A stretch of 14,903 bases of DNA from an uncultured Dialister sp. (GCA_900543165.1 UQQQ01000048.1:1-14903), one strand, 5' to 3'; shown: positions 1 to 6,526, numbered from the stretch's first letter. Numbers and translations: made by a program. The notes: generated by a model from the sequence alone, not told the origin.

Positions 1-12
1 GGAAAGAAAGAA

Positions 13-60
13 GGCTGTAACAAAATGAACAAAAAAGTTCATTTTGTTACAGCCCTTTTT
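13..60. terminator. Bidirectional intrinsic terminator after the phosphoethanolamine transferase gene
   Basis: An 18-base stem (13-30 against 37-54, perfect complement) closes a loop of six A. On the plus strand the stem is followed by a C and a run of T (56-61). On the minus strand it lies immediately beyond the stop codon at 60-62, with A/T-rich sequence and the hexa-T loop. It can therefore stop the leftward gene and any rightward transcription arriving from before the window. The perfect stem and T-run are seen directly; bidirectional use is inferred. Confidence 0.85.
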
Positions 61-1787
61 TATTTGGCAGTGATCGCTCTTGTCCCAAAGAGGGTCTTAA
101 ACCGATCCGGTGTATCATCATAGTGATCGGAGGTGATGTCATTTTCCGGCTCGTAGAGATCGGGGAGACGGATGCCCATCAGGGCGAGCTGGGTGTCGAA
201 GACGAGGTCATTGGTCCAGCGGCTCTTTTGGTGAGCGGCAAGATTTCCTATGAGCTTCGGGTGGGAGGAGAGGTAGGTGTCGGAGAAGGCCATGTAGAAG
301 GGAATGTAGGTCATGGCGGGGACGTAGGTGGCGGGATTGTGGTCGAGGTGCAGGTCGATGCCTTCGCCGTGGTCGGAAAAGTAGAGGAGTGTCTGGAAGT
401 CGGGGCGGGCAGCGAGTGTCTCATACAGCTTTTCCATCACGTAGTCGTGGAAGAGGATGGTGTCGTCATATTGGTCGCGATAGGGGTCGTCGCTGTGGAT
501 TTTCTCGTAGCTTTTGGGATGGTGGTAGGCGTAGGGCATGTGGCTTCCCATATAATGAAGGATGACGAGGGTCTTCTCGCTGCTCTTCATGCGTGTGAGC
601 TCTTCGGCGAGGGCATCGTCGTAGACGTCAAGGTCGGCGGTGGTGCCGATGTGACTGTTTCGCCAGTGTTGCTCGTCGGCTTCGGAGGCGATGATGGTGG
701 TCGGGGTATCCCATGCGCTGAAGCGGACCTGGTTGCTGATCCAGACGGTATGAAATCCGGCGGCTTTGGCGGCTTCGATGAGGGAGGGAGCGTCTGCAAG
801 GGGAATGTCGTTATACTGGTTCTTCGCTGTCAGAGCATAGGAGAGCGCGGGGACGGTCTGCACGTAGCAGCTGTAGGCGTCATCAAAGAAGAGAAAGCGC
901 GGGTCGTTTCTGCGCGAAGAAAGCCAAGGGGTGGTCGGACGCGGGTAGCCGTAGACGCTCATGTGCTCGCTGTTCTCGGATTCGCCGATGGCAAGGACGT
1001 AGAGTCCGGGAGCTGAGGAAATCGTGAGATCCGTGAGACGGCTTGTGCGTTCTTTGGATTTCTGCTCAAAGTCGGCGTAGGCTTTCCTATAGTCCTGCAC
1101 GTCGATCCACGGCGTAGTGATGGGATTGCTGTAGGAAAGGGTGAGGCTGACGGGGGCCGCAAGGAGAAGAGTCAGGCGTGGAAGGGGAGCGGGGCAGGTG
1201 AAGATCTCACCTGTGCTGCTTTTTCTGGAAATCAGGCAGAGTGCGCCGAAGTAGAGCGGAAGGAATAGCAGCAGAGGAGGGGAGAAATGTCCGGAGAGGT
1301 ATCCGGCGGCTTCACTGACATTTGTCTGCAGAAGAGCGAGAAGCGTTTCCGCTTCAGGGAAGCTGCCTGTCAGGAAGTAGCAGCCCCATGTCACGAGGGC
1401 GGGGAGCGTCATGAGAAATCCGGCAAGGAAGACATAGCAGGCTCTGCCTGTGACGGAGCGCGCGGGCGGCGAAAGAAGTGCGAGGATGCCCCATGCGGCA
1501 GCAGAGAAGGCGAGGGAGTCGTAGAAATCCCAGACAGGGGTGAGGAGGCCGGTCAGAAAGCGGATGGAAATCGCGGAAAAGGCGAAGAAAAGGAGCGGCA
1601 GTTGCCAGAGTGCGGGGCGGTAGAAGGTGAAGAGGAGGGACAGCGTCACGCAGGTGAAGAAGATGGATGCGTCGTTCCATGGCGGGAAGACTTCGCGCGT
1701 CACGGCGAAGTTGAGTCCGTAGATAAGGGCAAAGAGAGCAAGCCCGGTGGCCGCAAAGCGGAGAAAAGAATGTAGAATGGGACGCAA
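60..1787 (-). CDS. Inner-membrane phosphoethanolamine transferase (EptA/CptA/MCR-type sulfatase fold)
   Basis: This 575-residue protein has five or six hydrophobic segments in its first 220 residues and then a periplasmic alkaline-phosphatase/sulfatase-fold domain. Family motifs are visible: IGES with the likely metal ligand E269, YGYPRPTTP at 279-287, the likely nucleophile T311 in SCYVQTVPAL, HYMGSH at 411-416, and SDHGE with D472/H473. The family moves phosphoethanolamine from phosphatidylethanolamine onto lipid A or core sugars, lowering the negative charge of the outer membrane; some members give polymyxin resistance. The exact acceptor cannot be read from sequence. The start is TTG: an AAAGGAG ribosome site sits six bases upstream and the first internal Met is at 125, inside the membrane domain. 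It is a single-gene unit on the minus strand. Family is confident; CptA, EptA or a YhbX-like role is open. Confidence 0.9.
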   Translation of the reverse strand: MRPILHSFLRFAATGLALFALIYGLNFAVTREVFPPWNDASIFFTCVTLSLLFTFYRPALWQLPLLFFAFSAISIRFLTGLLTPVWDFYDSLAFSAAAWGILALLSPPARSVTGRACYVFLAGFLMTLPALVTWGCYFLTGSFPEAETLLALLQTNVSEAAGYLSGHFSPPLLLFLPLYFGALCLISRKSSTGEIFTCPAPLPRLTLLLAAPVSLTLSYSNPITTPWIDVQDYRKAYADFEQKSKERTSRLTDLTISSAPGLYVLAIGESENSEHMSVYGYPRPTTPWLSSRRNDPRFLFFDDAYSCYVQTVPALSYALTAKNQYNDIPLADAPSLIEAAKAAGFHTVWISNQVRFSAWDTPTTIIASEADEQHWRNSHIGTTADLDVYDDALAEELTRMKSSEKTLVILHYMGSHMPYAYHHPKSYEKIHSDDPYRDQYDDTILFHDYVMEKLYETLAARPDFQTLLYFSDHGEGIDLHLDHNPATYVPAMTYIPFYMAFSDTYLSSHPKLIGNLAAHQKSRWTNDLVFDTQLALMGIRLPDLYEPENDITSDHYDDTPDRFKTLFGTRAITAK

Positions 1788-1915
1788 GGGAGACTCCTTT
1801 TGGTATAATGGGGGTGGGTTCAGGGGTAGCCCATGGGGCGTGGTGCCCCTTGATTACGTGCGAAAAAGGTTCAGCAGGTTCTATAGGTAGGGCGAGGGCG
1901 GTGCGGTGCATTTCG

Positions 1916-1989
1916 TCATCCTGAGCGGAGAAAAACGTCGTGTGTTAGGAAATGGCTTATCTGAAATAGGAGAACTGAGTCGAAGGATC
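1916..1989 (+). repeat. Repeat C unit (TCATCCTGAGCGGAG ... GAGTCGAAGGATC)
   Basis: The two ends, TCATCCTGAGCGGAG (1916-1930) and GAGTCGAAGGATCT (1977-1990), resemble the C arms at 6374-6409 and 6480-6515. Between them are 46 bases with no recognisable content. Similar TCATCCTGAGCG...GAAGGATCT strings are common intergenic repeats in many bacteria; that is recollection, not a search. The unit sits inside repeat B. Confidence 0.6.
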
Positions 1990-2145
1990 TAAGGAAACGC
2001 TGATTAAATCGCAGAGTCCGACTTGGCATGTATTTTCATACAATGCTTCGCTTAAATAGCTCGCTATTCGCGGCGGCGTATTCCTCGCCTTGTATGAAAG
2101 TACAAGAGCCAAGTCGGACTCTGCGATTTAATCGGTGTTTCCCTA
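1990..2145. repeat. Palindromic A element 1, MITE-like, flanked by TA
   Basis: The 152-base body (1992-2143) has arms of about 40 bases: the left one starts AGGAAACGCTGATTAAATC and continues GCAGAGTCCGACTTGGC; the right arm is its complement with three or four differences. A second nested pairing (TTTCATACAA with TTGTATGAAA) and a central AATAGC-TC-GCTATT hairpin make nearly the whole body self-complementary. TA is present on both sides (1990-1991 and 2144-2145), as expected for a TA-target duplication of the IS630/Tc1-mariner kind. No transposase is encoded. The element sits inside repeat B. Confidence 0.8.
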
Positions 2146-2191
2146 AGCGCCGCGGAGATTTGAAATTAGCGGTTTTCTCGTATCGAAAACC

Positions 2192-2247
2192 TAATCCCTA
2201 GCCACTAATCCCTAGCTACTAATTTTTAGTCACCAGTCACTCACCCC
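2192..2247 (+). repeat. Heptad repeat array D1, 8 units of 7 bases
   Basis: Eight consecutive 7-base units run without a gap: TAATCCC, TAGCCAC, TAATCCC, TAGCTAC, TAATTTT, TAGTCAC, CAGTCAC, TCACCCC. They are the complement of the GTGGCTA/GTGACTG type seen at 2930-2943, 5796-5809 and 6317-6358. The array begins directly at the end of repeat B; the window's last seven bases repeat this junction. No coding or known regulatory role can be read. Confidence 0.75.
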
Positions 2248-2278
2248 TGATTTCTAGGACTACCCCCAAAAAAAACAT

Positions 2279-2318
2279 TAAACCATCATTTAATACATTC
2301 CATTATACCAAAGAGGAC
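2279..2318 (+). promoter_or_regulatory. Probable promoter and ribosome site of the HD-domain gene
   Basis: Between the heptad array and the start codon there is an A/T-rich stretch with a weak -10-like CATTAT (2301-2306) and a poor -35 candidate TTAAAC (2279-2284, spacer 16). GAGG of the ribosome site follows (2313-2316), eight bases or so before ATG at 2324. The string CATTATACCAAA (2301-2312) also precedes the ribosome site of the minus-strand transferase gene, at 1799-1810, so the -10 hexamer is at least a recurring one. Transcription start is not established. Confidence 0.35.
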
Positions 2319-2323
2319 GAGCT

Positions 2324-2926
2324 ATGGATGAAAAAATGAAAGAACTGGATGCGCTCTTCGATTTCTTTCGTGAAATTGACAAGGAGAAGCTGATCGAGAG
2401 AAAGACGTATGTGACAGGAGCTGTGCGCTGGGAGAATGATGCGGAGCATGCATGGCACATGGCGCTGATGACGGTGCTTCTTTCTGAGTATAGCAATGAG
2501 CCCATCGATGTCTTGAAGACGGTGACGATGCTGCTCATTCATGACCTTGTAGAAATCGATGCGGGGGATACGTATGCGTACAGCGGCGTATCGAAAGAAG
2601 AGCAGCATGCCAAGGAAGAGAATGGGGCAGCGCGTATTTTCGGGATGCTGCCGAAGGAGAAGGGGGAGAAGCTCTATGCTCTGTGGCAGGAGTTTGAGGC
2701 CGGTGAGACGGCGGAGGCGCGCTTTGCACACGCGATGGATAATATCCAGCCGATGATGCTGAATGATTATACCGATGGAAAAGCGTGGCGGCAGTTCGGC
2801 GTATCGCTTTCCAAGATTTATAAAAGAAATGAGCTGACGCCGAAGGGCTCCCGCGTCCTTTGGAAGTATGCGAAAGAAAAAATCCTCGCTCCGAATGTGG
2901 AGACGGGGAGAATCAGGGATGAGTAG
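2324..2926 (+). CDS. HD-domain hydrolase, HDDC2/YfbR-like 5'-deoxynucleotidase family
   Basis: The 200-residue protein shows the HD metal-site pattern of the HD_3 group: H42 in NDAEHAWH, H73-D74 in IHDLVEIDAGD, and D139 in AMDNIQPM. The length is normal for this family, whose characterised members (E. coli YfbR, human HDDC2) remove the phosphate from deoxynucleoside 5'-monophosphates in the cytoplasm. The exact substrate here is inferred, not shown. The start ATG at 2324 has an AGAGGA ribosome site about eight bases upstream. The stop TAG runs straight into heptad units (2930-2943), and the flavoprotein gene begins 48 bases on, so the two may share a transcript. Repeats D in opposite orientation bracket the gene, which may mark it as a cassette. 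Confidence 0.88.
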   Translation: MDEKMKELDALFDFFREIDKEKLIERKTYVTGAVRWENDAEHAWHMALMTVLLSEYSNEPIDVLKTVTMLLIHDLVEIDAGDTYAYSGVSKEEQHAKEENGAARIFGMLPKEKGEKLYALWQEFEAGETAEARFAHAMDNIQPMMLNDYTDGKAWRQFGVSLSKIYKRNELTPKGSRVLWKYAKEKILAPNVETGRIRDE

Positions 2927-2929
2927 CTG

Positions 2930-2955
2930 GTGACTGGTGACTGTTTCCCTAGAAG
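2930..2955 (+). repeat. Two heptads (D2) plus right-end remnant of repeat A
   Basis: GTGACTG occurs twice in tandem (2930-2943), directly followed by TTTCCCTAG, which matches the right end of A elements. The 14 bases at 2942-2955 (TGTTTCCCTAGAAG) are identical to 4541-4554, including bases outside the A element's TA flank. It lies in the short space between the HD gene and the flavoprotein gene. Confidence 0.6.
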
Positions 2956-2974
2956 AATAAAGGAGAAACACGCT

Positions 2975-4351
2975 ATGACATATGACGTTGTTATCATCGG
3001 CGGCGGACCGGGCGGCTACACCTGCGCCATCCGCTGCGCCCAGTACGGTCTGAAGACCGCGCTCATTGAGAAAGACGAACTCGGCGGAACCTGCCTGAAC
3101 CGCGGCTGTATCCCGACGAAGACACTGCTCTTCTCGGCGGATCTGCTGAAGCGCATGAAGCAGCAGGAGACTTACGGCATCACGGGATGTGCGGCTGCAC
3201 CGGATTTCCTGCTCCTGAAAAAGCGTGCGGAGGATGTCGTTTCTACCCTGCGCGGCGGCATCGCGAAACTTTTGAAGCAGAGAAAAGTCACGGTCATTCA
3301 TGGCTTCGGCCGCGTCATCGCTGACGGAGAGGTCGAAGTGGAGACCGAAGCGGGGAAGGAAGTCCTGATGGCCAAAGACATTGTCCTTGCGACAGGCGGC
3401 TTCCCGGCTATGCCACCGATTCCAGGCAGAGATCTTCCCGGCGTCTACAACAGTGACACTCTTTTGAAAGAGCCGCCGCAGCTCTCCCGTCTCGTCATCA
3501 TTGGCGGCGGCGTCATCGGTGTGGAATTTGCGGAAGCCTATCATGGGTTTGGCGCGGAAGTGTCCGTCGTGGAAATGATGCCGCGTCTCCTCCCCCCGTT
3601 TGATGCAGATCTCGCACGGCACCTCGCGGCAGATTTCAAAAAGAAAGGCATCAGCGTTGTGACGAAAGCGGCAGTGAAAGAGATCTCCCAAGGGGAAGAC
3701 GGCCTCATCGTCACCTATGAGCTTGCAGGTGAGAAGAAAGAAATCGCGGCAGACGGTGTCCTCATCGCGACCGGACGGCGGACCGCATGGCGGGATATCC
3801 TCCCCTTTGACCTTGACGAGGAGCAGCATGTCATCCGGGTCGATGAGAATGGTCTGACCAGCCGTCCGCATCTCTATGCCATCGGCGACATCACGAGCGG
3901 CATGCCGCCGCTTGCACACGCGGCCGAGGCCCGTGCCAAGAGAGCGGCAGCGGCGATCGCAGGGAAATCCTCAGATATCTGTCTGGCGCTTGTCCCGCAG
4001 TGCGTGTATACCATCCCGGAAATTGCTTCGGTCGGTATCTGCGAAGACGAAGCGAAAGCACAGAAGCTCACGGTGAGCCGCGTGATGATGGGGGCCAATG
4101 CAAAGAGCCTCATCGCAGGCGAAGCCGGCTACATGAAACTTTTCAATGACAGCGAAGGAAAAATTCTGGGCGGGCAGATCATGTGCCGCGATGCGGATAA
4201 TCTGGTGAGCGAGATAACGCTGGCCATCGCGAAGGGGCTCACTGTCTCTGACTTCGGAGCCATCATCCGCCCGCATCCTTCCATCGAAGAAGCGCTGGGT
4301 GAGGCTGCGGAGACAGCGGAAGGGCTGGGGATCCATTCCGTGGGAAGATAG
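2975..4351 (+). CDS. lpdA: Dihydrolipoyl dehydrogenase-type flavoprotein disulfide reductase
   Basis: The protein has 458 residues, the usual length of a dihydrolipoamide dehydrogenase without a lipoyl domain. An FAD-binding GGGPGG lies at 9-14, the redox-active CLNRGC at 40-45, an NAD-binding IIGGGVIGVEFAE near 170, a second FAD contact YAIGDI near 305, and the C-terminal catalytic HPSIEE (H434, E439), where HPTxxE is commoner. This enzyme reoxidises protein-bound dihydrolipoamide with NAD in 2-oxoacid dehydrogenase or glycine-cleavage complexes. No such partner gene is in the window, so the partner, or a different disulfide substrate, is open. ATG at 2975 is chosen because AAGGAGA lies nine bases upstream; an in-frame start at 2930 would add 15 residues ahead of the FAD fold and sits in repeat sequence. 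Bases 4352-4387 are short and empty. Confidence 0.9.
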   Translation: MTYDVVIIGGGPGGYTCAIRCAQYGLKTALIEKDELGGTCLNRGCIPTKTLLFSADLLKRMKQQETYGITGCAAAPDFLLLKKRAEDVVSTLRGGIAKLLKQRKVTVIHGFGRVIADGEVEVETEAGKEVLMAKDIVLATGGFPAMPPIPGRDLPGVYNSDTLLKEPPQLSRLVIIGGGVIGVEFAEAYHGFGAEVSVVEMMPRLLPPFDADLARHLAADFKKKGISVVTKAAVKEISQGEDGLIVTYELAGEKKEIAADGVLIATGRRTAWRDILPFDLDEEQHVIRVDENGLTSRPHLYAIGDITSGMPPLAHAAEARAKRAAAAIAGKSSDICLALVPQCVYTIPEIASVGICEDEAKAQKLTVSRVMMGANAKSLIAGEAGYMKLFNDSEGKILGGQIMCRDADNLVSEITLAIAKGLTVSDFGAIIRPHPSIEEALGEAAETAEGLGIHSVGR

Positions 4352-4385
4352 ACGCCTGCCTGGAAATGAGGATAAACTTCTTGCC

Positions 4386-4550
4386 TAGGGAAACGCTGAT
4401 TAAATCACAGAGTCGGATTTCATATGGATTTTTATACATAGCTTCGTCATCATCTTCCTTAAATAGCTCGCTATTCTCGTCAGATGATTCCTCGTTCTGC
4501 ATAAAAATCCAAGAATGAAATCCGACAACGATTTAATCAGTGTTTCCCTA
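4386..4550. repeat. Palindromic A element 2, MITE-like, flanked by TA
   Basis: The 161-base body (4388-4548) starts GGGAAACGCTGATTAAATC and ends with its imperfect complement. Arms of about 50 bases pair, including TCGGATTTCAT and GGATTTTTAT tracts. The centre has the same AATAGC-TC-GCTATT hairpin as element 1, followed by ATTCCTCG in both. TA flanks both sides (4386-4387, 4549-4550). The inner arm sequences differ from element 1 yet remain complementary in each copy, which suggests that pairing rather than sequence is kept. No reading frame of note is present. Confidence 0.82.
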
Positions 4551-4574
4551 GAAGGCACCAAAGACCTTTGGATG

Positions 4575-4620
4575 AAAAGAGTGGGAACCGCGAAGGAAAT
4601 CGTGTTCCCACTCTTTTTTC
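4575..4620 (+). terminator. Intrinsic terminator after the lpdA-type gene
   Basis: A 14-base stem, AAAAGAGTGGGAAC (4575-4588) with GTTCCCACTCTTTT (4604-4617), encloses a 15-base loop and runs into T residues to 4619. It closes the HD/lpd transcript. The A-run on the other side could let it work on the minus strand as well. Confidence 0.9.
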
Positions 4621-4742
4621 TTGTGCTATACTTATAGCTGTCAATGGAATGTGGTGACGAAGGAAACACTGATACGATCGTGGCGTTCTCTTCGTATGCC
4701 GCGCCGCCATTCCTCATTGTAATGATTGACGAGGTGCATCAC

Positions 4743-5687
4743 ATGGGTTGTCTATGGAGCCTGTTTAAGGGCCTTATCTATATGGCATTGCTTGCGCTGC
4801 TTTTGGCGGGGGGATTTGCCGGAAATATGGTGTATGAAGAGCTTTTTCACGCGCCGTGGGACCAGATCCTCGGGATCGAGAATCATCGGCGGGATCTTTC
4901 TCAGATACATGCGATGGAGAATCGCTACGGCTGGCAGTCGGTGACGGTGCCCTCAGAGGATGGCACACGGCTCAAAGGCTCGTACATTGAGAGTGGAAAT
5001 CGAAACCACCGCGCCGTCATCCTGCTGCACGGTCTGTACCAAAACCGTGCCATGTGCGTGCCATATGCGGATATTTATCGTGAGATGGGCTACTCCGTCC
5101 TGATGGTCGACCTGCGCGGGCATGGCGAGAGCGGGGGCGAGTACCCGGACTGGGGCGTGCATGATATCGAAGACCTGAATGCGTGGGTCGATTTCCTGAA
5201 AGCAAAAGACCCCTCTATGCAGATCGGCATCCATGGGATCTCTCTTGGCGCAGCGATGGCGCTCCTCTATAGCGGCAGCAAAGAGGGCGAGGCGATGAAA
5301 TTCTATGTCGCAGACAGCTCCTATGCGAGCCTGATGGAGCTCGGCCGTGAAAAGATCATGCACTACACAGGCGATGACCGTCTCGTGCTCGGCATGGATG
5401 TTTTGAATCCATTCTTTCAGGCGGCGCTCTTCGTGCATGACAGGAAACTTCTCCGTGACCTCGATCCACTGACGCAGTCCGCAAAGGCGCGCTCGCCGCT
5501 TCTCATCCTCCACGGGAAATCCGACACGCTCATCCCCTACGGCGCCGCAGAAGACCTCTTCTCCGAAGCCGGCAGCCCCAGAAAGGAGCTCTATCTTTTC
5601 CAAGGCGCCGGTCATACGATGGAAATGGCCACCAACGGCCCTGCGTATCGTGAGCATGTCCAGAAATTTGTGAAAAGTTTACAGTAG
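4743..5687 (+). CDS. Membrane-anchored alpha/beta hydrolase
   Basis: The 314-residue protein begins with one hydrophobic segment (about 9-28), probably a membrane anchor or uncleaved signal, followed by an alpha/beta hydrolase domain that likely faces the periplasm. The catalytic triad is plain: S167 in GISLG (165-169), D261 in LLILHGKSD and H291 in GAGHT; HGLYQ at 96-100 is the oxyanion region and RGHGES at 125-130 the usual turn. It resembles the COG1073/YqkD-like group of uncharacterised esterases or peptidases; the substrate is unknown. ATG at 4743 has ACGAGGTG seven bases upstream. An earlier in-frame start at 4644 would add 33 polar residues in front of the anchor and cross a repeat remnant, so it was not used. 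Downstream comes a mini A hairpin rather than a T-tailed terminator. Confidence 0.85.
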   Translation: MGCLWSLFKGLIYMALLALLLAGGFAGNMVYEELFHAPWDQILGIENHRRDLSQIHAMENRYGWQSVTVPSEDGTRLKGSYIESGNRNHRAVILLHGLYQNRAMCVPYADIYREMGYSVLMVDLRGHGESGGEYPDWGVHDIEDLNAWVDFLKAKDPSMQIGIHGISLGAAMALLYSGSKEGEAMKFYVADSSYASLMELGREKIMHYTGDDRLVLGMDVLNPFFQAALFVHDRKLLRDLDPLTQSAKARSPLLILHGKSDTLIPYGAAEDLFSEAGSPRKELYLFQGAGHTMEMATNGPAYREHVQKFVKSLQ

Positions 5688-5718
5688 CTTGCTGGAGTTG
5701 TGGTAGAATAGAAGAAAA

Positions 5719-5765
5719 GGGAAACGCTGATTAAATCTGACTTTGCAATTGAATCAGCGTTTCCA
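5719..5765. repeat. Miniature A hairpin (mini-A1)
   Basis: GGAAACGCTGATT (5720-5732) and AATCAGCGTTTCC (5752-5764) are perfect 13-base complements around a 19-base spacer. The ends match the termini of the large A elements, including AAATC after the left arm. There is no T-run after it and no flanking TA. It lies 32 bases beyond the hydrolase stop codon. Confidence 0.85.
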
Positions 5766-5795
5766 TGGTTCAGGGATTTGCGGCTGGGGATAGGA

Positions 5796-5809
5796 GTGAC
5801 TGGTGGCTG
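5796..5809 (+). repeat. Two heptads (D3)
   Basis: GTGACTG and GTGGCTG stand in tandem about 65 bases before the coiled-coil gene, in the same orientation as the array after that gene (6317-6358). With only two units the match could be chance, but the sequence and spacing agree with the other arrays. Confidence 0.45.
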
Positions 5810-5873
5810 AAATGGGATACATGGCGCCACTTCCGCTAAACTCGATGACCCATTTTCCCGGGAGGCTATACAC

Positions 5874-6269
5874 ATGCAGAATGCAAATACTTTGGAAGCC
5901 ATGGAAGTGGCGCGGCAGCTGATTCTGGTGCTGAAGGGCACCGTCGAAAGCCTGCAGATGAATCTGTCACAGGAACGTGATGATAATGAAGGACTGAAGC
6001 TCACCATCGAGTCTTTGGAAGACGAGAATGCGCGCCTTCAGGAAGAACTCTTCAAAGTCCAGGCGGCTGCCGTCGAAGAGAAGGATACAGCAAAGGAGAA
6101 CCAAACCGAAGCCATTGAAGCCATCGGTGAGAAGCTCGCCTTCTACTACAAGGATATGAAACAGCTCGATCCGAAGAAGCTCACCGCAGAAGACGGCGAG
6201 ACACTGTACAACATTCTCGACTATACCTTCAAAGTATTGAAGAAGGCCGGCGTGAAAATGGAGAAATAA
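5874..6269 (+). CDS. Small coiled-coil protein, function unknown
   Basis: This 131-residue cytoplasmic protein has no signal or membrane segment. Residues about 5-80 are helical and rich in E, L, Q, K with heptad-like leucine spacing (LQMNLSQER, LTIESLEDENARLQEEL), so a coiled coil is likely. The C-terminal 50 residues (from KLAFYYKDMKQLDP) look like a small helical domain with aromatic and Lys residues. I do not recognise the family. ATG at 5874 follows GGGAGGC by about nine bases. The gene stands alone: a mini A hairpin and heptads lie upstream and a terminator directly downstream. Codon and base use resemble the neighbours, so a real chromosomal gene is likely. Superficial similarity to YabA/ZapA-like coiled coils is too weak for a call. 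Confidence 0.75.
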   Translation: MQNANTLEAMEVARQLILVLKGTVESLQMNLSQERDDNEGLKLTIESLEDENARLQEELFKVQAAAVEEKDTAKENQTEAIEAIGEKLAFYYKDMKQLDPKKLTAEDGETLYNILDYTFKVLKKAGVKMEK

Positions 6270-6272
6270 AGG

Positions 6273-6307
6273 AAAGTGATGCTGCTTGCGGGCGGCATCA
6301 CTTTTTT
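6273..6307 (+). terminator. Intrinsic terminator of the coiled-coil gene
   Basis: AAAGTGATGC (6273-6282) pairs with GCATCACTTT (6295-6304), followed by T to 6307. It begins four bases after the stop codon, TAA at 6267-6269. Confidence 0.9.
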
Positions 6308-6315
6308 GGTGACTA

Positions 6316-6358
<43 letters not shown>

Positions 6359-6373
6359 GGATTCCCTGCATGG

Positions 6374-6515
6374 TCATCCCGAGCGTAGCCGAGGGATCTC
6401 TACGGCACTGCGATCATCAGCACGTATGCATTGAGGAAAAACGATGGCTTGGTGCTGCTTCACATGCGACTATGAGCGTACTGCCATAGAGATTTCTCGG
6501 CTTCGCTCGAAATGA
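6374..6515. repeat. Repeat C as a ~140-base imperfect inverted repeat
   Basis: The left arm (from TCATCCCGAGCGTAGCCGAG at 6374) and the complement of the right arm (TCATTTCGAGCGAAGCCGAG, reading back from 6515) agree at about 30 of 39 positions and enclose about 70 bases of unrecognised sequence. The arrangement is MITE-like. The single-arm C unit at 1916-1989 is related. No target duplication is clear. Confidence 0.7.
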
Positions 6516-6526
6516 CGACGGCGCGA

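Larger units (their letters stand above)
1822..2191 (+). repeat. Repeat B copy 1, interrupted by repeats C and A
   Basis: The left part (1822-1910) begins AGGGGTAGCCC, continues with CCTTGATTACGTGCGAAA and short 9-base AGGTTCANN units, and runs to GGTGCGGTGCA. The right part (about 2146-2191) has AGCGCCGCGGAG and TAGCGGTTTTCTCGTATCG. In the copy at 14741-14896 these two parts are separated only by about 16 bases (ataaaaatatgga-like), so roughly 235 bases of other repeats have been inserted here. The copy at 6527-6666 (opposite strand) also has them close together. Function unknown. Confidence 0.75.
1788..2323. other. 536-base repeat-rich intergenic region
   Basis: No credible gene lies here. 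It is divergent: the TTG-started transferase leaves leftward and the HD-domain gene leaves rightward. In order it holds the left part of a B element (1822-1910), a C-type unit (1916-1989), a TA-flanked palindromic A element (1990-2145), the B tail (2146-2191), an 8-unit heptad array (2192-2247) and an A/T-rich stretch (2263-2310) that probably carries the HD gene promoter. Each is listed separately. Confidence 0.85.
4352..4742. other. 391-base gap with A element, terminator and a possible promoter
   Basis: From left to right the gap holds A element 2 (4386-4550), a small CCAAAG-AC-CTTTGG hairpin (4558-4571), an intrinsic terminator (4575-4620), a possible TATACT -10 box (4627-4632) with no good -35, and a degenerate half A end, GGAAACACTGAT (4664-4675). 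An in-frame start at 4644 could extend the next gene back over this half repeat, but that lacks a ribosome site. Confidence 0.75.

Noticed and set aside
123..1016. Plus-strand open frame (297 codons) opposite the phosphoethanolamine transferase
   Set aside because: Gly/Val-rich low-complexity product, antisense to the catalytic domain; not a gene.
1804..1809. Perfect TATAAT on the plus strand
   Set aside because: No acceptable -35 box 16-18 bases upstream and no gene downstream before the repeats; probably the complement of the minus-strand -10 region.
2303..3919. Long minus-strand open frame (538 codons) opposite the HD and lpdA genes
   Set aside because: It is the antisense of two genes with intact catalytic motifs, has no recognisable domain and is rich in Arg/His as GC-rich antisense frames are.
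4558..4571. CCAAAG-AC-CTTTGG hairpin as regulatory site
   Set aside because: Six-base stem with a two-base loop is too short to form well; probably chance.
4644..4742. N-terminal extension of the alpha/beta hydrolase from an earlier in-frame start
   Set aside because: No ribosome site, overlaps a degenerate repeat end, and adds polar residues before the membrane anchor.
5719..5765. Mini-A hairpin as the hydrolase terminator
   Set aside because: The stem is good but no T-run follows on either strand, so an intrinsic terminator is not supported.
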